Assembly (NCBI GenBank): GCA_032622095.1
Contig: CP136065.1
Coordinates: forward strand, 35,188,732 to 35,252,731
Length of the DNA: 64,000 nt
Direction: 5' to 3'
DNA from: Siphonodentalium dalli
Taxonomy: Eukaryota > Mollusca > Scaphopoda > Gadilida > Siphonodentaliidae
The stretch's first letter is position 1, and each line of letters begins with the position of its first letter. A program made the translations under genes and the position numbers. Below, piece after piece: positions 55,719-63,276 of this stretch. The notes beneath the pieces are model-generated. The model was not told the origin of the DNA. It saw only the letters and a program-made list of their open reading frames with translations, and made no database searches.

Positions 55719-55734
55719 GGTCCTGAAAAGGACC
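55719..55734 (-). terminator. Second, covariant histone-type stem-loop
   Basis: Read on the minus strand: GGTCCTTTTCAGGACC, followed by AACCA and then AAAAAGAAAAAC. Compared with the other four copies one C-G pair is replaced by T-A on both sides of the stem, so pairing is kept with the same loop. Confidence 0.8.
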
Positions 55735-55746
55735 GTTTTTGTTTTT

Positions 55747-55762
55747 GGCCCTGAAAAGGGCC
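55747..55762 (-). terminator. Histone-type 3' stem-loop of the 55776-55964 gene
   Basis: Minus-strand GGCCCTTTTCAGGGCC, 13 nt after the stop and 12 nt before the second stem-loop. The doubling is unusual; histone mRNAs normally carry one. Confidence 0.85.
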
Positions 55763-55775
55763 GTTTTGTATGGCA

Positions 55776-55964
55776 TCAAAGTTCACGCCACGATTTTCTT
55801 TTGAGACTTTTGCTTTTGTTCCAACGCTGTTGTTTTTTGCATATTTGCATAACCAGTTTTGCACTGGCGGTTACTTCTTTTGCGTGTTCGCCCCGCATTA
55901 TCTGGGGTGTTAGCCCTATCGTTCCTCTTAGTATAGACATCAACGGTTCGGGGGTTTCGGACAT
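55776..55964 (-). CDS. Hypothetical 62-aa basic protein
   Basis: Short frame supported by context rather than homology. Its ATG at 55964 follows TTATTCTGCATTCAAAG, the same leader as the gene at 54357, about 40 nt downstream of a minus TATA (56005-56014), and its stop is followed at once by histone-type stem-loops. The C-terminus is strongly basic (KSKSLKRKSWREL), as in a DNA-binding or nuclear-targeting tail. The overlapping 86-codon frame from 56043 would start upstream of the TATA and is not preferred. No family recognised. It may be a shortened relative of the position-equivalent gene at 53893, but no sequence similarity in the coding part is evident. Confidence 0.55.
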   Translation of the reverse strand: MSETPEPLMSILRGTIGLTPQIMRGEHAKEVTASAKLVMQICKKQQRWNKSKSLKRKSWREL

Positions 55965-56580
55965 CTTTGAATGCAGAATAAAAATTGTTCACGGCCGTGT
56001 TTGAACATATATTACGATTGCGCGGGCGGTAGAGAAAGCACATGTCGCATTGACATTAAAAATGACAAATGCTTCCTGACGTTGTGTTTCTTTACAGTGC
56101 ATTATCTGTAGTTTTCACTATTTCGATATGTTATAGATTAAATTCATGATAGTATATGCAATTAATTAAGATGTTTTAACATATGAATTCATCTTCGTTC
56201 ATAAACGATGACCAAGTAAAGTTATCGATTGTAATGATGAAGAAAAATGTTCAGTATGTTTTCTTGTGTTCAGTTTTATGTATAAAATATGTACATCTCC
56301 AAAAACAAAACTAGAAAAACATTCCATATTTTCCTAACGAGGTAACAAATATATCAATCATGTGTACCAAATAATAGATAATGATCTAACGAAATAAAAA
56401 ACATTTGTTTGATCGCTATGCAATAATGATCAAGAAAAATATGAATGCTGATCCGTCTCTGAAAAAACACAACGCCAGGAAACATTTGTCAATTTTAACG
56501 TCAATGCGACATGTGATTTCTCTACCGCCCGTGTCAAATGTATAAAAATATTTTCACTTTTTCAGTGAACTTCATTCATT
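55965..56580. promoter_or_regulatory. Bidirectional promoter, copy 2
   Basis: Near copy of the promoter at 54358-54980. Minus TATA-like GTAATATATG at 56005-56014; plus TATAAAAAT at 56541-56549. Inverted arms about 56019-56098 and 56456-56535. Here both arms carry the box TTCTCTACCGCCCG just upstream of TATA (inverted on the left), so symmetry is better kept than in copy 1, where the right box has changed to ATTGACGCCCG. Confidence 0.75.
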
Positions 56581-56931
56581 ATGCCGTCTCTAAAGAAATT
56601 TTTCAAGAAGCTATGGAGGAAGAGAGATTCGTCAGAGGAGACGAAAATCAGAACCTATAGGAAATGGCAGGATTCTCCTGAACAAAAGGTGGTGCAGAAA
56701 CAGATGTTAACAGATTTTCTGGCTCGGCGACGACCATCGGCTGAAGTATGTGATCAAGAACCAAGCAATCTTGATCTCGTGGAGATCTTGTCACAGATCT
56801 CGAAGAAAGATCTGTGCAATGCAGCAATTGACAGCTTCGCTCAGGCTGCTGCGGCGCACAGATCAAACCCTACTTGGTCTGTGACAATTAATCCCAACGG
56901 GATATATCCTGATTTGGCAGAATTTTTATGA
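56581..56931 (+). CDS. Hypothetical 116-aa protein with basic N-terminus
   Basis: ATG at 56581 lies 40 nt after the TATA box at 56541. The first 15 residues (MPSLKKFFKKLWRKR) form a strongly basic, amphipathic stretch that could bind membrane or nucleic acid or act as a nuclear signal. The middle (LVEILSQISKKDLCNAAIDS) looks helical; the C-terminus is hydrophobic and uncharged at NGIYPDLAEFL apart from acidic residues. No family recognised. Right partner of the second divergent pair; its histone-type stem-loop starts 19 nt after the stop. Confidence 0.7.
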   Translation: MPSLKKFFKKLWRKRDSSEETKIRTYRKWQDSPEQKVVQKQMLTDFLARRRPSAEVCDQEPSNLDLVEILSQISKKDLCNAAIDSFAQAAAAHRSNPTWSVTINPNGIYPDLAEFL

Positions 56932-56949
56932 ATTCTGGAAAAGAAAAAC

Positions 56950-56965
56950 GGCCCTTTTCAGGGCC
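56950..56965 (+). terminator. Histone-type 3' stem-loop of the 56581-56931 gene
   Basis: GGCCCTTTTCAGGGCC with AAAAAC before and ACCCA after, the closest of the five to the canonical histone flanks. Confidence 0.88.
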
Positions 56966-57039
56966 ACCCACATTCCCCAAAAAGGTTACTCTTTCATAGC
57001 TGAAAAAAACAAAACAAAACACGATTGTTCAATTCATAA

Positions 57040-57045
57040 TTTATT
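57040..57045 (-). terminator. Poly(A) signal AATAAA of the zinc-knuckle gene
   Basis: TTTATT on the plus strand reads AATAAA on the minus strand, about 32 nt after the stop of the gene at 57077-57652. No histone-type stem-loop serves this gene, so 3'-end formation here differs from that of the four genes to the left. Confidence 0.55.
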
Positions 57046-57076
57046 CACAATATAATTTTCAAATGTTTGTATCGAT

Positions 57077-57652
57077 TCATTTATCTGTTTTTGGAATGTA
57101 GAATTGTCTCAGCTTCTTTTTCTTGGAAGTTTTCTTGGAATTTTCAAAATCTGGATGCTTATCTTCAGATTTGTTCTGTGAATCATTCGTAGGATCAACA
57201 GGTCGGGGTTGTTTGAAAACATCTGATGTTGTAGACATCTCTTCAGTTTTGATAACTGCATTTTGTTCTTGTATTGTTACTGCTTGTAGACTTTTTTGTA
57301 TAGTTTTCACATTTTTTTTGTCGTCGAAATCTGTTTTACATTGGAAGGACCAATGGGAGTCTTGTCCGCATTTGTAACAGTAACCATATGGTGGTTTCCA
57401 ATTTTTATCAGCTTTGTTTTTCTCTTTTTTCTCTTGCCATTGCATTTTGTTACAAAATTTAAACAAATCAGTAGAGATCTGTCTCAATTCGACAAGATTA
57501 TCTTGAATTTTTCTAGTCTGTAGTAGTGTAGATTCTTCTTTATGCAGCTCAATATAGCTCTCTTCAATAACTGCAGGCCTTGGTCTTTTTCTAACAATAT
57601 CTTCTTCGCTGGCGGAGTCGTCTGAAACAGGTCTTTTGATTCTCTTAAACAT
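57077..57652 (-). CDS. Zinc-knuckle (CCHC) protein sharing its N-terminus with PolB
   Basis: 191 residues. Residues 92-105 form one retroviral-type zinc knuckle (C-x2-C-x4-H-x4-C, CYKCGQDSHWSFQC), known in other proteins to bind single-stranded nucleic acid. Residues 1-32 are identical to the polymerase N-terminus because both frames start inside one palindrome; they contain basic clusters (KRIKRP, RKRPRP) usable as nuclear signals. The middle (33-75) looks helical and charged; the C-terminus is Lys-rich (KKTSKKKKLRQ). It diverges from PolB with a shared promoter, so co-expression is likely. A role as nucleic-acid-binding partner in replication is inference. Ends with AATAAA, not a stem-loop. 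Confidence 0.75.
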   Translation of the reverse strand: MFKRIKRPVSDDSASEEDIVRKRPRPAVIEESYIELHKEESTLLQTRKIQDNLVELRQISTDLFKFCNKMQWQEKKEKNKADKNWKPPYGYCYKCGQDSHWSFQCKTDFDDKKNVKTIQKSLQAVTIQEQNAVIKTEEMSTTSDVFKQPRPVDPTNDSQNKSEDKHPDFENSKKTSKKKKLRQFYIPKTDK

Positions 57653-57967
57653 TTTTGTCTTGAGTTTTTGTCAGCAAAAAATATTGTGACTGGCTTCTTC
57701 GGAGTTGAAGTGTAAAGTGTATAATTACACAATTTTAACACCTGCTTTTATAGCAGTCACGATGAAAAATGCTATAAAAGCAAGTGTAAAATTGTGTAAT
57801 TATACACTTTACACTTCAACTCCGAAGAAGCCAGTCGCAATATTTTTTGCTGACAAAAACTCAAGACAAAAATGTTTAAGAGAATCAAAAGACCTGTTTC
57901 AGACGACTCCGCCAGCGAAGAAGATATTGTTAGAAAAAGACCAAGGCCTGCAGTTATTGAAGAGAGC
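57557..57967. promoter_or_regulatory. Palindromic bidirectional promoter reaching into two genes
   Basis: Arms of about 199 bp (57557-57755 and 57770-57967) with a 14-bp spacer and only a few mismatches, for example GTGACTGG against CCAGTCGC. Opposed TATA boxes at 57745-57753 (minus) and 57772-57780 (plus), each about 92 nt from its ATG (57652 and 57872). The arms cover promoter, 5' leader and the first 32 codons of both the zinc-knuckle gene and polB. Confidence 0.9.
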
Positions 57968-60900
57968 GAAATGGAAACTGATGAGGCAGAAAGTGAAGAG
58001 AGCGATATGGAAACTGATGAGGCAGAAAGTGAAGAGAGCGATATGGAAACTGATGAGGCAGAAAGTGAAGAGAGCGATATGGAAACTGATGGAGGCGAAA
58101 GTGAAGAAAGTTCTAGTGATGGTCAGATTGGACGCGGTCGAAGACAGAATAGAGAAATTGGTGGGAAGAGAAAGAGAAGTCTGGCTAGAGAGCGTGTTGT
58201 GTTCAATCCAACAAAATATTTCAAATTGGAGCTGAACTCAGAGAAATTTTCCAGAAAATTTAAATCAGCATCACGACAATTTGGTGTGAAATTCGAGAAA
58301 TTTACAGATCCAATCGAAAACATTCCAGAGATATTTGAGAAGTTGACAGAAGAATTGAAACAGAAATGTTCAGCAAATGAGAAGACAAGAATCAGAGTTA
58401 CGATAAATCGTCCAGGACTTGATATGAACATTTTCATTCCATTCACAAAAGCCAGTGAATTGAATGGTGAGACACTCATGGATAATATTCAAAATGTGGT
58501 TCAATCAAATGCAGACTTTACAATTCATGACGGTGCACTCAATTTCGAAATCTTCGTTACAGATATTCCGGAAGGTGGTACACGACACTCACTACATTAT
58601 GGACCATTTGCAGACAAGAACAAGCTTACAAAAGTGAAAAGAAGTATTGTCCGGATTGAAAATGCTGATGATGTTATGTGTATGGCAAGATCTATTGTCG
58701 TCGGAATGTGTAAGGCAGATAGTGATGGATCTGCGTGCTGGTCAAAGAAATGGAAAAGAATAAGACAATCAATATACACAGCACAAACAGATGCAGCAAA
58801 AAATCTACTCAACCGTGCTGGTATTCCACACGATACAGTTTGCAGTATCAATGAGTTCCACAAGATTCAAGAAATATTGTATCCAGAATATGTTGTGAAA
58901 ATTTACAATGAATTTGCTGGCGCTGGATTTCTATTTGAACCTGCAGAAATGTGTTCGGAGAGCAAATGTGTACACATCTACTACAACAACAATCACTTCG
59001 ACACCATAACATCAATCAAAGGATTTCTAGGCACCAGCTACTACTGCGAATTCTGTGACATTGGATTCAAAAGTCGTGGCGATCATCGATGCAGATTTGT
59101 TTGTGCATGCTGGTCATTGACACAGTGTAATTTCACAAATTTGGTGAAGTGTAGAACGTGTCGACGATCATTCAGAAGTAAATCTTGTTTCGACAACCAT
59201 TTGAAGACGGAAGGAAAACAGAAAAGAAAAATATGTGATTTGGTTCAACTATGCAACATTTGTGATGAAGAATTTCTCATCAATAAATCAAACAGACATA
59301 TATGTGCGGGGTTGAAGAAATGCAAACATTGCAAAGAAATCGTTGAAGCAGATCACAGGTGCTACATTCCAAAATATGAATCACCGGAAAAGAAACCTGC
59401 AAAGATTCCATATGTATTCTTTGACTTTGAATGCAGACAAGACACAGGTGTTCATATTCCAAACTTCTGTGTTGCACATACCGCTTGTGGAGATTGCATG
59501 TGCAAACCAATCGAAGAAAAATGTGAAACATGCGGACCGGATTCCAGAGAATTTGTATTCAAGGGTGACAACGTTTTAACAGACTTCACAAACTGGTTAT
59601 TCCATCAAGATCACAAAGGATGTGTTGCAATAGCACATAATGCTCAGGGATACGATGCACAGTTTCTACTTCAAGCACTCATACAAAGTGGAATTCATAA
59701 ACCAGAACTGATCATGAATGGAAACAAAATTCTCAGTTTAAAATGCAACAGCGTGAAAGTTATTGATTCTCTGAGTTTTCTGATGATGCCGCTTTCAAAA
59801 TTTCCACAAACTTTTCAGCTGAATGAGATGGCAAAAGGACACTTTCCACATTGGGCGAATTCACCAAAGTTTCAAAATTACATTGGACCTTACTTGGCTT
59901 GTGATTACTACAAACCAGATATGATGAGCGTGGAAAATCGAGAGAAATTCTTTGAATGGTACAATGAGAAAATAGAAAATTATGCGATATTCAACTTCCA
60001 AGAAGAGATAGAGAAGTACTGCAAATCAGACGTGGATATTCTTCGCCGTGGATGTGGAAAATTCAGGAAATACATATTGGAAACAGAACAGATTGACCCG
60101 TTCATTGAGTCAATAACATTGGCACAAGTTTGCAATTTGGCATGGAGGAAGAATTCAATGCCAGAGAAAACAATTGGAATCATTCCAGATGGTGGATACC
60201 CATGTGCTAAAAACTATTCCATGAAAGCGATACGTTGGCTTCAACATATATCATTGTCACGTATGATAACAATCAAGCATGCTTTGAATGGAGGAGAAAT
60301 CAAGATTGGTGGACACTACGTCGATGGATATGAGGAAGCCACAAGAACAGTTTTTGAGATGAATGGATGTCTGTTTCATGGATGTCCAAAATGTTACAAC
60401 AACAGACAATACAAGAATCCCTATACGATGCTCACCATGGAAGAATTATATACAAGAACCCAACAGAAGAAAGATGAACTGGAAAGTCTTGGTTACAGAG
60501 TTGAATCAATTTGGGAGCATCAGATCGACGAAAGAATGAAATCGGATGTGAAATTCAAACAACAAATGGAATCTTTCTACAAACATCGAGACCCCATTTT
60601 GCCAAGAGAAGCATTGTTTGGTGGACGTACAAATGCCATCAAATTGTACGAGGAAATTGATCAAGATTCCACAAAAGAAATCAAGTTCATCGATGTGTGT
60701 TCGTTGTATCCATTTTGCAACAAATATAAATTCTACCCTGTTGGACATCCAGAAATTTTGAGCCAAGAGCAGATCGATCAAGAACACATTAGAGACTATG
60801 CGGGGCTTGTTAAATGTACAATTTTACCACCATCGAAATTGTATATTCCAGTTCTACCGATTCATTGTAACAAGAAAATGGTTTTTACTCTGTGCAACAC

Positions 60901-61945
60901 TTGTGCCATCAATGAGAACGAGGCATGTAACCATTCAGAAGAAGATCGAGCTATAACCGGAGTGTGGACCACGCCAGAATTATTCAAAGCAATGGATGTT
61001 GGCTACAAAATACTTGATGTGTACCAAATTTGGCATTGGACAGATTGGACAGATGAAATATACAAATCCTATATCGATAAACATCTAAAGATCAAACAGG
61101 AATGTAGTGGTTATCCATTTGGTGTTGAGACAGAAGAACAGAAACAAAAGTTTGTACAGGATTATTATGCAGCTGAGGGTATAAAATTGGAGAACATCGA
61201 GAAGAATCCAGGAAAACGTCAAATATCTAAAATTATGATTAATTGTATATGGGGTAAGAACGCACAAAGAAATCTTATGTCAAAAACAGAGTATGTGGAT
61301 AAACCATCACGTTATTTTGAATTGCTTACTAGTAACAATATAATTGTTCAAAATGTTACACTTCTTGATGGTGACAAATTCATTCTGGTAAATTATGTTG
61401 ACATCTTAGATAATATTGAACCTCATCATTCAGCAAATGTTGTTGTTGCTTCTTTTGTTACAGCGTATGCAAGATTACAATTGTATAAAGTTTTAGAAAA
61501 ACTTGGAGATAGAGTGCTGTATTTTGATACAGACAGCTGTATGTATGTCAGTGATCCATCAAAGAAGAACATCAAAACTATCGAAGGAAGATTGGGGAAA
61601 TGGAGCGACGAACATCCAGATGCAAAGATTGTCAAATTTGTTGGACTTGGGCCAAAGAACTACGGATATGAATACATCAAAGATGGGAGAAGATACACCA
61701 AATGTAAGGTAAAAGGTATCACTCTTGATTACAGCACAAGTCAAAAAGTTAATTTTGAAACAATGGTACAATGTGTTAATGATCGTGAAAATTTCAAAAC
61801 TGTTGTTGAGTATCCTTCCAGAATTAAAAGACAAAAGAACCATCACTTGATTAGTGAGTGTCAAACCAAAACTTTCAGATCGGTGTACACAAAACGAAAA
61901 CTCGTCAATGGTATTCATACATACCCATACGGATGGAGATGTTGA
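57872..61945 (+). CDS. polB: Protein-primed family B DNA polymerase (Polinton/adintovirus type)
   Basis: 1357 residues; replicates the element from protein-primed ends in the nucleus. Order: shared basic N-terminus 1-32; four 12-residue acidic repeats (DMETDEAESEES type) 33-80; an OTU-like N-terminal domain of the kind seen in Polinton PolBs, with Cys270 in NADDVMCMAR and His375 in NNNHFDTITS; Cys/His-rich zinc-binding region about 391-500; exonuclease motifs ExoI DFE at 518-520, ExoII NAQGYD at 590-595, ExoIII YCKSDVD at 716-722; polymerase motif A DVCSLYP at 941-947, motif B KIMINCIWG at 1120-1128, motif C DTD at 1219-1221. All catalytic acidic residues are present, so it looks active. Motif B has NCIWG where NSxYG is usual. 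Terminal-protein-type TPR insertions are expected between motifs A and B. The frame is uninterrupted, which suggests a young element. Confidence 0.95.
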   Translation: MFKRIKRPVSDDSASEEDIVRKRPRPAVIEESEMETDEAESEESDMETDEAESEESDMETDEAESEESDMETDGGESEESSSDGQIGRGRRQNREIGGKRKRSLARERVVFNPTKYFKLELNSEKFSRKFKSASRQFGVKFEKFTDPIENIPEIFEKLTEELKQKCSANEKTRIRVTINRPGLDMNIFIPFTKASELNGETLMDNIQNVVQSNADFTIHDGALNFEIFVTDIPEGGTRHSLHYGPFADKNKLTKVKRSIVRIENADDVMCMARSIVVGMCKADSDGSACWSKKWKRIRQSIYTAQTDAAKNLLNRAGIPHDTVCSINEFHKIQEILYPEYVVKIYNEFAGAGFLFEPAEMCSESKCVHIYYNNNHFDTITSIKGFLGTSYYCEFCDIGFKSRGDHRCRFVCACWSLTQCNFTNLVKCRTCRRSFRSKSCFDNHLKTEGKQKRKICDLVQLCNICDEEFLINKSNRHICAGLKKCKHCKEIVEADHRCYIPKYESPEKKPAKIPYVFFDFECRQDTGVHIPNFCVAHTACGDCMCKPIEEKCETCGPDSREFVFKGDNVLTDFTNWLFHQDHKGCVAIAHNAQGYDAQFLLQALIQSGIHKPELIMNGNKILSLKCNSVKVIDSLSFLMMPLSKFPQTFQLNEMAKGHFPHWANSPKFQNYIGPYLACDYYKPDMMSVENREKFFEWYNEKIENYAIFNFQEEIEKYCKSDVDILRRGCGKFRKYILETEQIDPFIESITLAQVCNLAWRKNSMPEKTIGIIPDGGYPCAKNYSMKAIRWLQHISLSRMITIKHALNGGEIKIGGHYVDGYEEATRTVFEMNGCLFHGCPKCYNNRQYKNPYTMLTMEELYTRTQQKKDELESLGYRVESIWEHQIDERMKSDVKFKQQMESFYKHRDPILPREALFGGRTNAIKLYEEIDQDSTKEIKFIDVCSLYPFCNKYKFYPVGHPEILSQEQIDQEHIRDYAGLVKCTILPPSKLYIPVLPIHCNKKMVFTLCNTCAINENEACNHSEEDRAITGVWTTPELFKAMDVGYKILDVYQIWHWTDWTDEIYKSYIDKHLKIKQECSGYPFGVETEEQKQKFVQDYYAAEGIKLENIEKNPGKRQISKIMINCIWGKNAQRNLMSKTEYVDKPSRYFELLTSNNIIVQNVTLLDGDKFILVNYVDILDNIEPHHSANVVVASFVTAYARLQLYKVLEKLGDRVLYFDTDSCMYVSDPSKKNIKTIEGRLGKWSDEHPDAKIVKFVGLGPKNYGYEYIKDGRRYTKCKVKGITLDYSTSQKVNFETMVQCVNDRENFKTVVEYPSRIKRQKNHHLISECQTKTFRSVYTKRKLVNGIHTYPYGWRC
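57968..58111 (+). repeat. 36-bp tandem repeat in polB, four copies
   Basis: Four in-frame copies encode a Glu/Asp-rich 12-mer (S/E-DMETDEAESEES). The first three are almost identical at DNA level; the last has GGE in place of AE. It adds an acidic tail just after the basic shared N-terminus, and copy number is likely to vary between elements. Confidence 0.9.
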
Positions 61946-61961
61946 GTCATTTCATGTCAAG

Positions 61962-62558
61962 ATGTTGGCAGGAGTAGTACCTCCAGAAATTGCTGAGAAG
62001 ATTTATGGATATTTGGTGGCACAGTCAACGCTTATTCCAGAGATAAAGAAGGAATTACAAGAAGTCTGGTTTGAAAGAGAAAAGAAAGCAATACTACGAT
62101 GCTGTGATGTCGGCGAATGTTTACAGAGATTGGCCTATCTTGAGTCAAGTATATCTTCTCATTTCTCTCAAAAATATATTGAATCATTTATTAAATTCAA
62201 AACATTTTTTCTCATTGAAAAAATATCTGATTTTTGGACATTTGGTGGTGATCAACACCATTTAGATATAGATTTAGGAACTTTTGATGAACATGACTAT
62301 ATTCATTATACAAAGTATGAAGATCATTTTCCTCTTGCTGGGGGAACTTTTGAATCAGATCCTAGGATCTATGGGTATTTGTTAACAAAAACAATGTCAA
62401 CATATGCAAAAATTCAAAACATTTTGGGGGATGATTTTTTTATTTACAGAACAAAGTACAGAAGAATAGAAGACTATGATAATTGGATTATTGAAATGTA
62501 TGGAAATGTTTACAGCTTTGGAGATTTCTCTTTAAGAACTAAATTCACACGTCGTTAA
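61962..62558 (+). CDS. Hypothetical 198-aa protein between polB and the ATPase
   Basis: The frame opens at 61854 inside polB, but the ATG at 61962, 16 nt after the polB stop, is the more natural start. The N-terminal VVPPEIAEKIYGYLV has the spacing of an F-box start (PPEI..KI..YL), which would link to SCF ubiquitin ligases, but the rest of an F-box is not evident, so this is speculative. The remainder is rich in aromatic and acidic residues (HYTKYEDHFPLAGG, EDYDNWIIEMYG) with no motif I know. It sits in a packed plus-strand run; 33 nt separate it from the ATPase gene, and no TATA box is seen. Confidence 0.65.
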   Translation: MLAGVVPPEIAEKIYGYLVAQSTLIPEIKKELQEVWFEREKKAILRCCDVGECLQRLAYLESSISSHFSQKYIESFIKFKTFFLIEKISDFWTFGGDQHHLDIDLGTFDEHDYIHYTKYEDHFPLAGGTFESDPRIYGYLLTKTMSTYAKIQNILGDDFFIYRTKYRRIEDYDNWIIEMYGNVYSFGDFSLRTKFTRR

Positions 62559-62591
62559 GTTCACTCTCTGATTAGACATCAAAGTGACAAC

Positions 62592-63242
62592 ATGGAAGAA
62601 TCTTTACTTTTCCAACATCCGTGTAATTTCTTTATCAGCGGACCTAGTGGATCAGGTAAAACAGAATTTGTTAAAAAAGTTATTGAATTTAAACACGATT
62701 TATTCCAAACACCACCAAAGAAAATAGTTTGGTGTTACAAAGAATGGCAAGACACATACAATCGTATAAAAGAAATTGATAACGTTAAGTTTATCGATGG
62801 TATTCCAGACGATGATGAGGAAATTGTATCAGATAAATCATTTCCTCATCTTGTTGTTTTCGATGACATGATGGGGGAACAAGATGAAGACAAAATAATG
62901 CTTTGGTTTACTAGAAAAGGTCATCATCGAAATGCTTCAATAATTTACATTACTCAAAACATGTTCCAAAAATCAAAAAGTAGCAGAACTATAAGTTTGA
63001 ATGCACACTACATGGTTTTATTTCAAAGCGTTCGAGATAAAAATCAAATAAAAGTTTTGGCTCATCAAATGCAAACCAATCATTTGAAACAAGCATACGA
63101 AGATGCAACTTCAATAAATCATGGATATATTTTAGTAGATTTTCATCCTAGAACAGAAAATTATTTGCGAATTAGAACTGATATTTTCCATAAATGGTTG
63201 ACAGCTAATGACCGAGGTCCTGTCATATATTCAAAAGTATAA
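62592..63242 (+). CDS. A32/FtsK-HerA-type genome packaging ATPase
   Basis: 216 residues. Drives viral DNA into the capsid in Polintons, adintoviruses and NCLDVs. Walker A GPSGSGKT at 17-24, Walker B HLVVFDDMM with Asp91-Asp92, and the region ASIIYITQNMF where sensor residues lie. Length is normal for the Polinton A32-like family. The start at 62592 gives the usual short lead (MEESLLFQHPCNFFISG) before the first strand. All motifs are intact. It is a hallmark gene which, with PolB, places the element among Polinton-like viruses. Confidence 0.93.
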   Translation: MEESLLFQHPCNFFISGPSGSGKTEFVKKVIEFKHDLFQTPPKKIVWCYKEWQDTYNRIKEIDNVKFIDGIPDDDEEIVSDKSFPHLVVFDDMMGEQDEDKIMLWFTRKGHHRNASIIYITQNMFQKSKSSRTISLNAHYMVLFQSVRDKNQIKVLAHQMQTNHLKQAYEDATSINHGYILVDFHPRTENYLRIRTDIFHKWLTANDRGPVIYSKV

Positions 63243-63276
63243 ATTCAGTTGTTGTTATTTTTTTCATTTTAGAACC

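Noticed and set aside
55783-56043. 86-codon minus frame overlapping the 62-aa gene
   Set aside because: It starts upstream of the minus TATA box and shares only promoter-derived residues with the other cassette.
53858-56965. Bacterial rho-independent terminators
   Set aside because: The stem-loops look similar to these, but TATA boxes, the histone-type loop and flanks, and the Polinton gene set make a eukaryotic 3' processing signal the better reading.
57705-58235. 176-codon plus frame and its minus partner at 57484-57741
   Set aside because: They share sequence only because they read the palindrome; they overlap polB and the zinc-knuckle gene in another frame and begin before the TATA box.
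61854-61961. Start at 61854 for the gene after polB
   Set aside because: It would overlap the polB end by 92 nt, and the added residues look like a shadow of the polymerase coding sequence.
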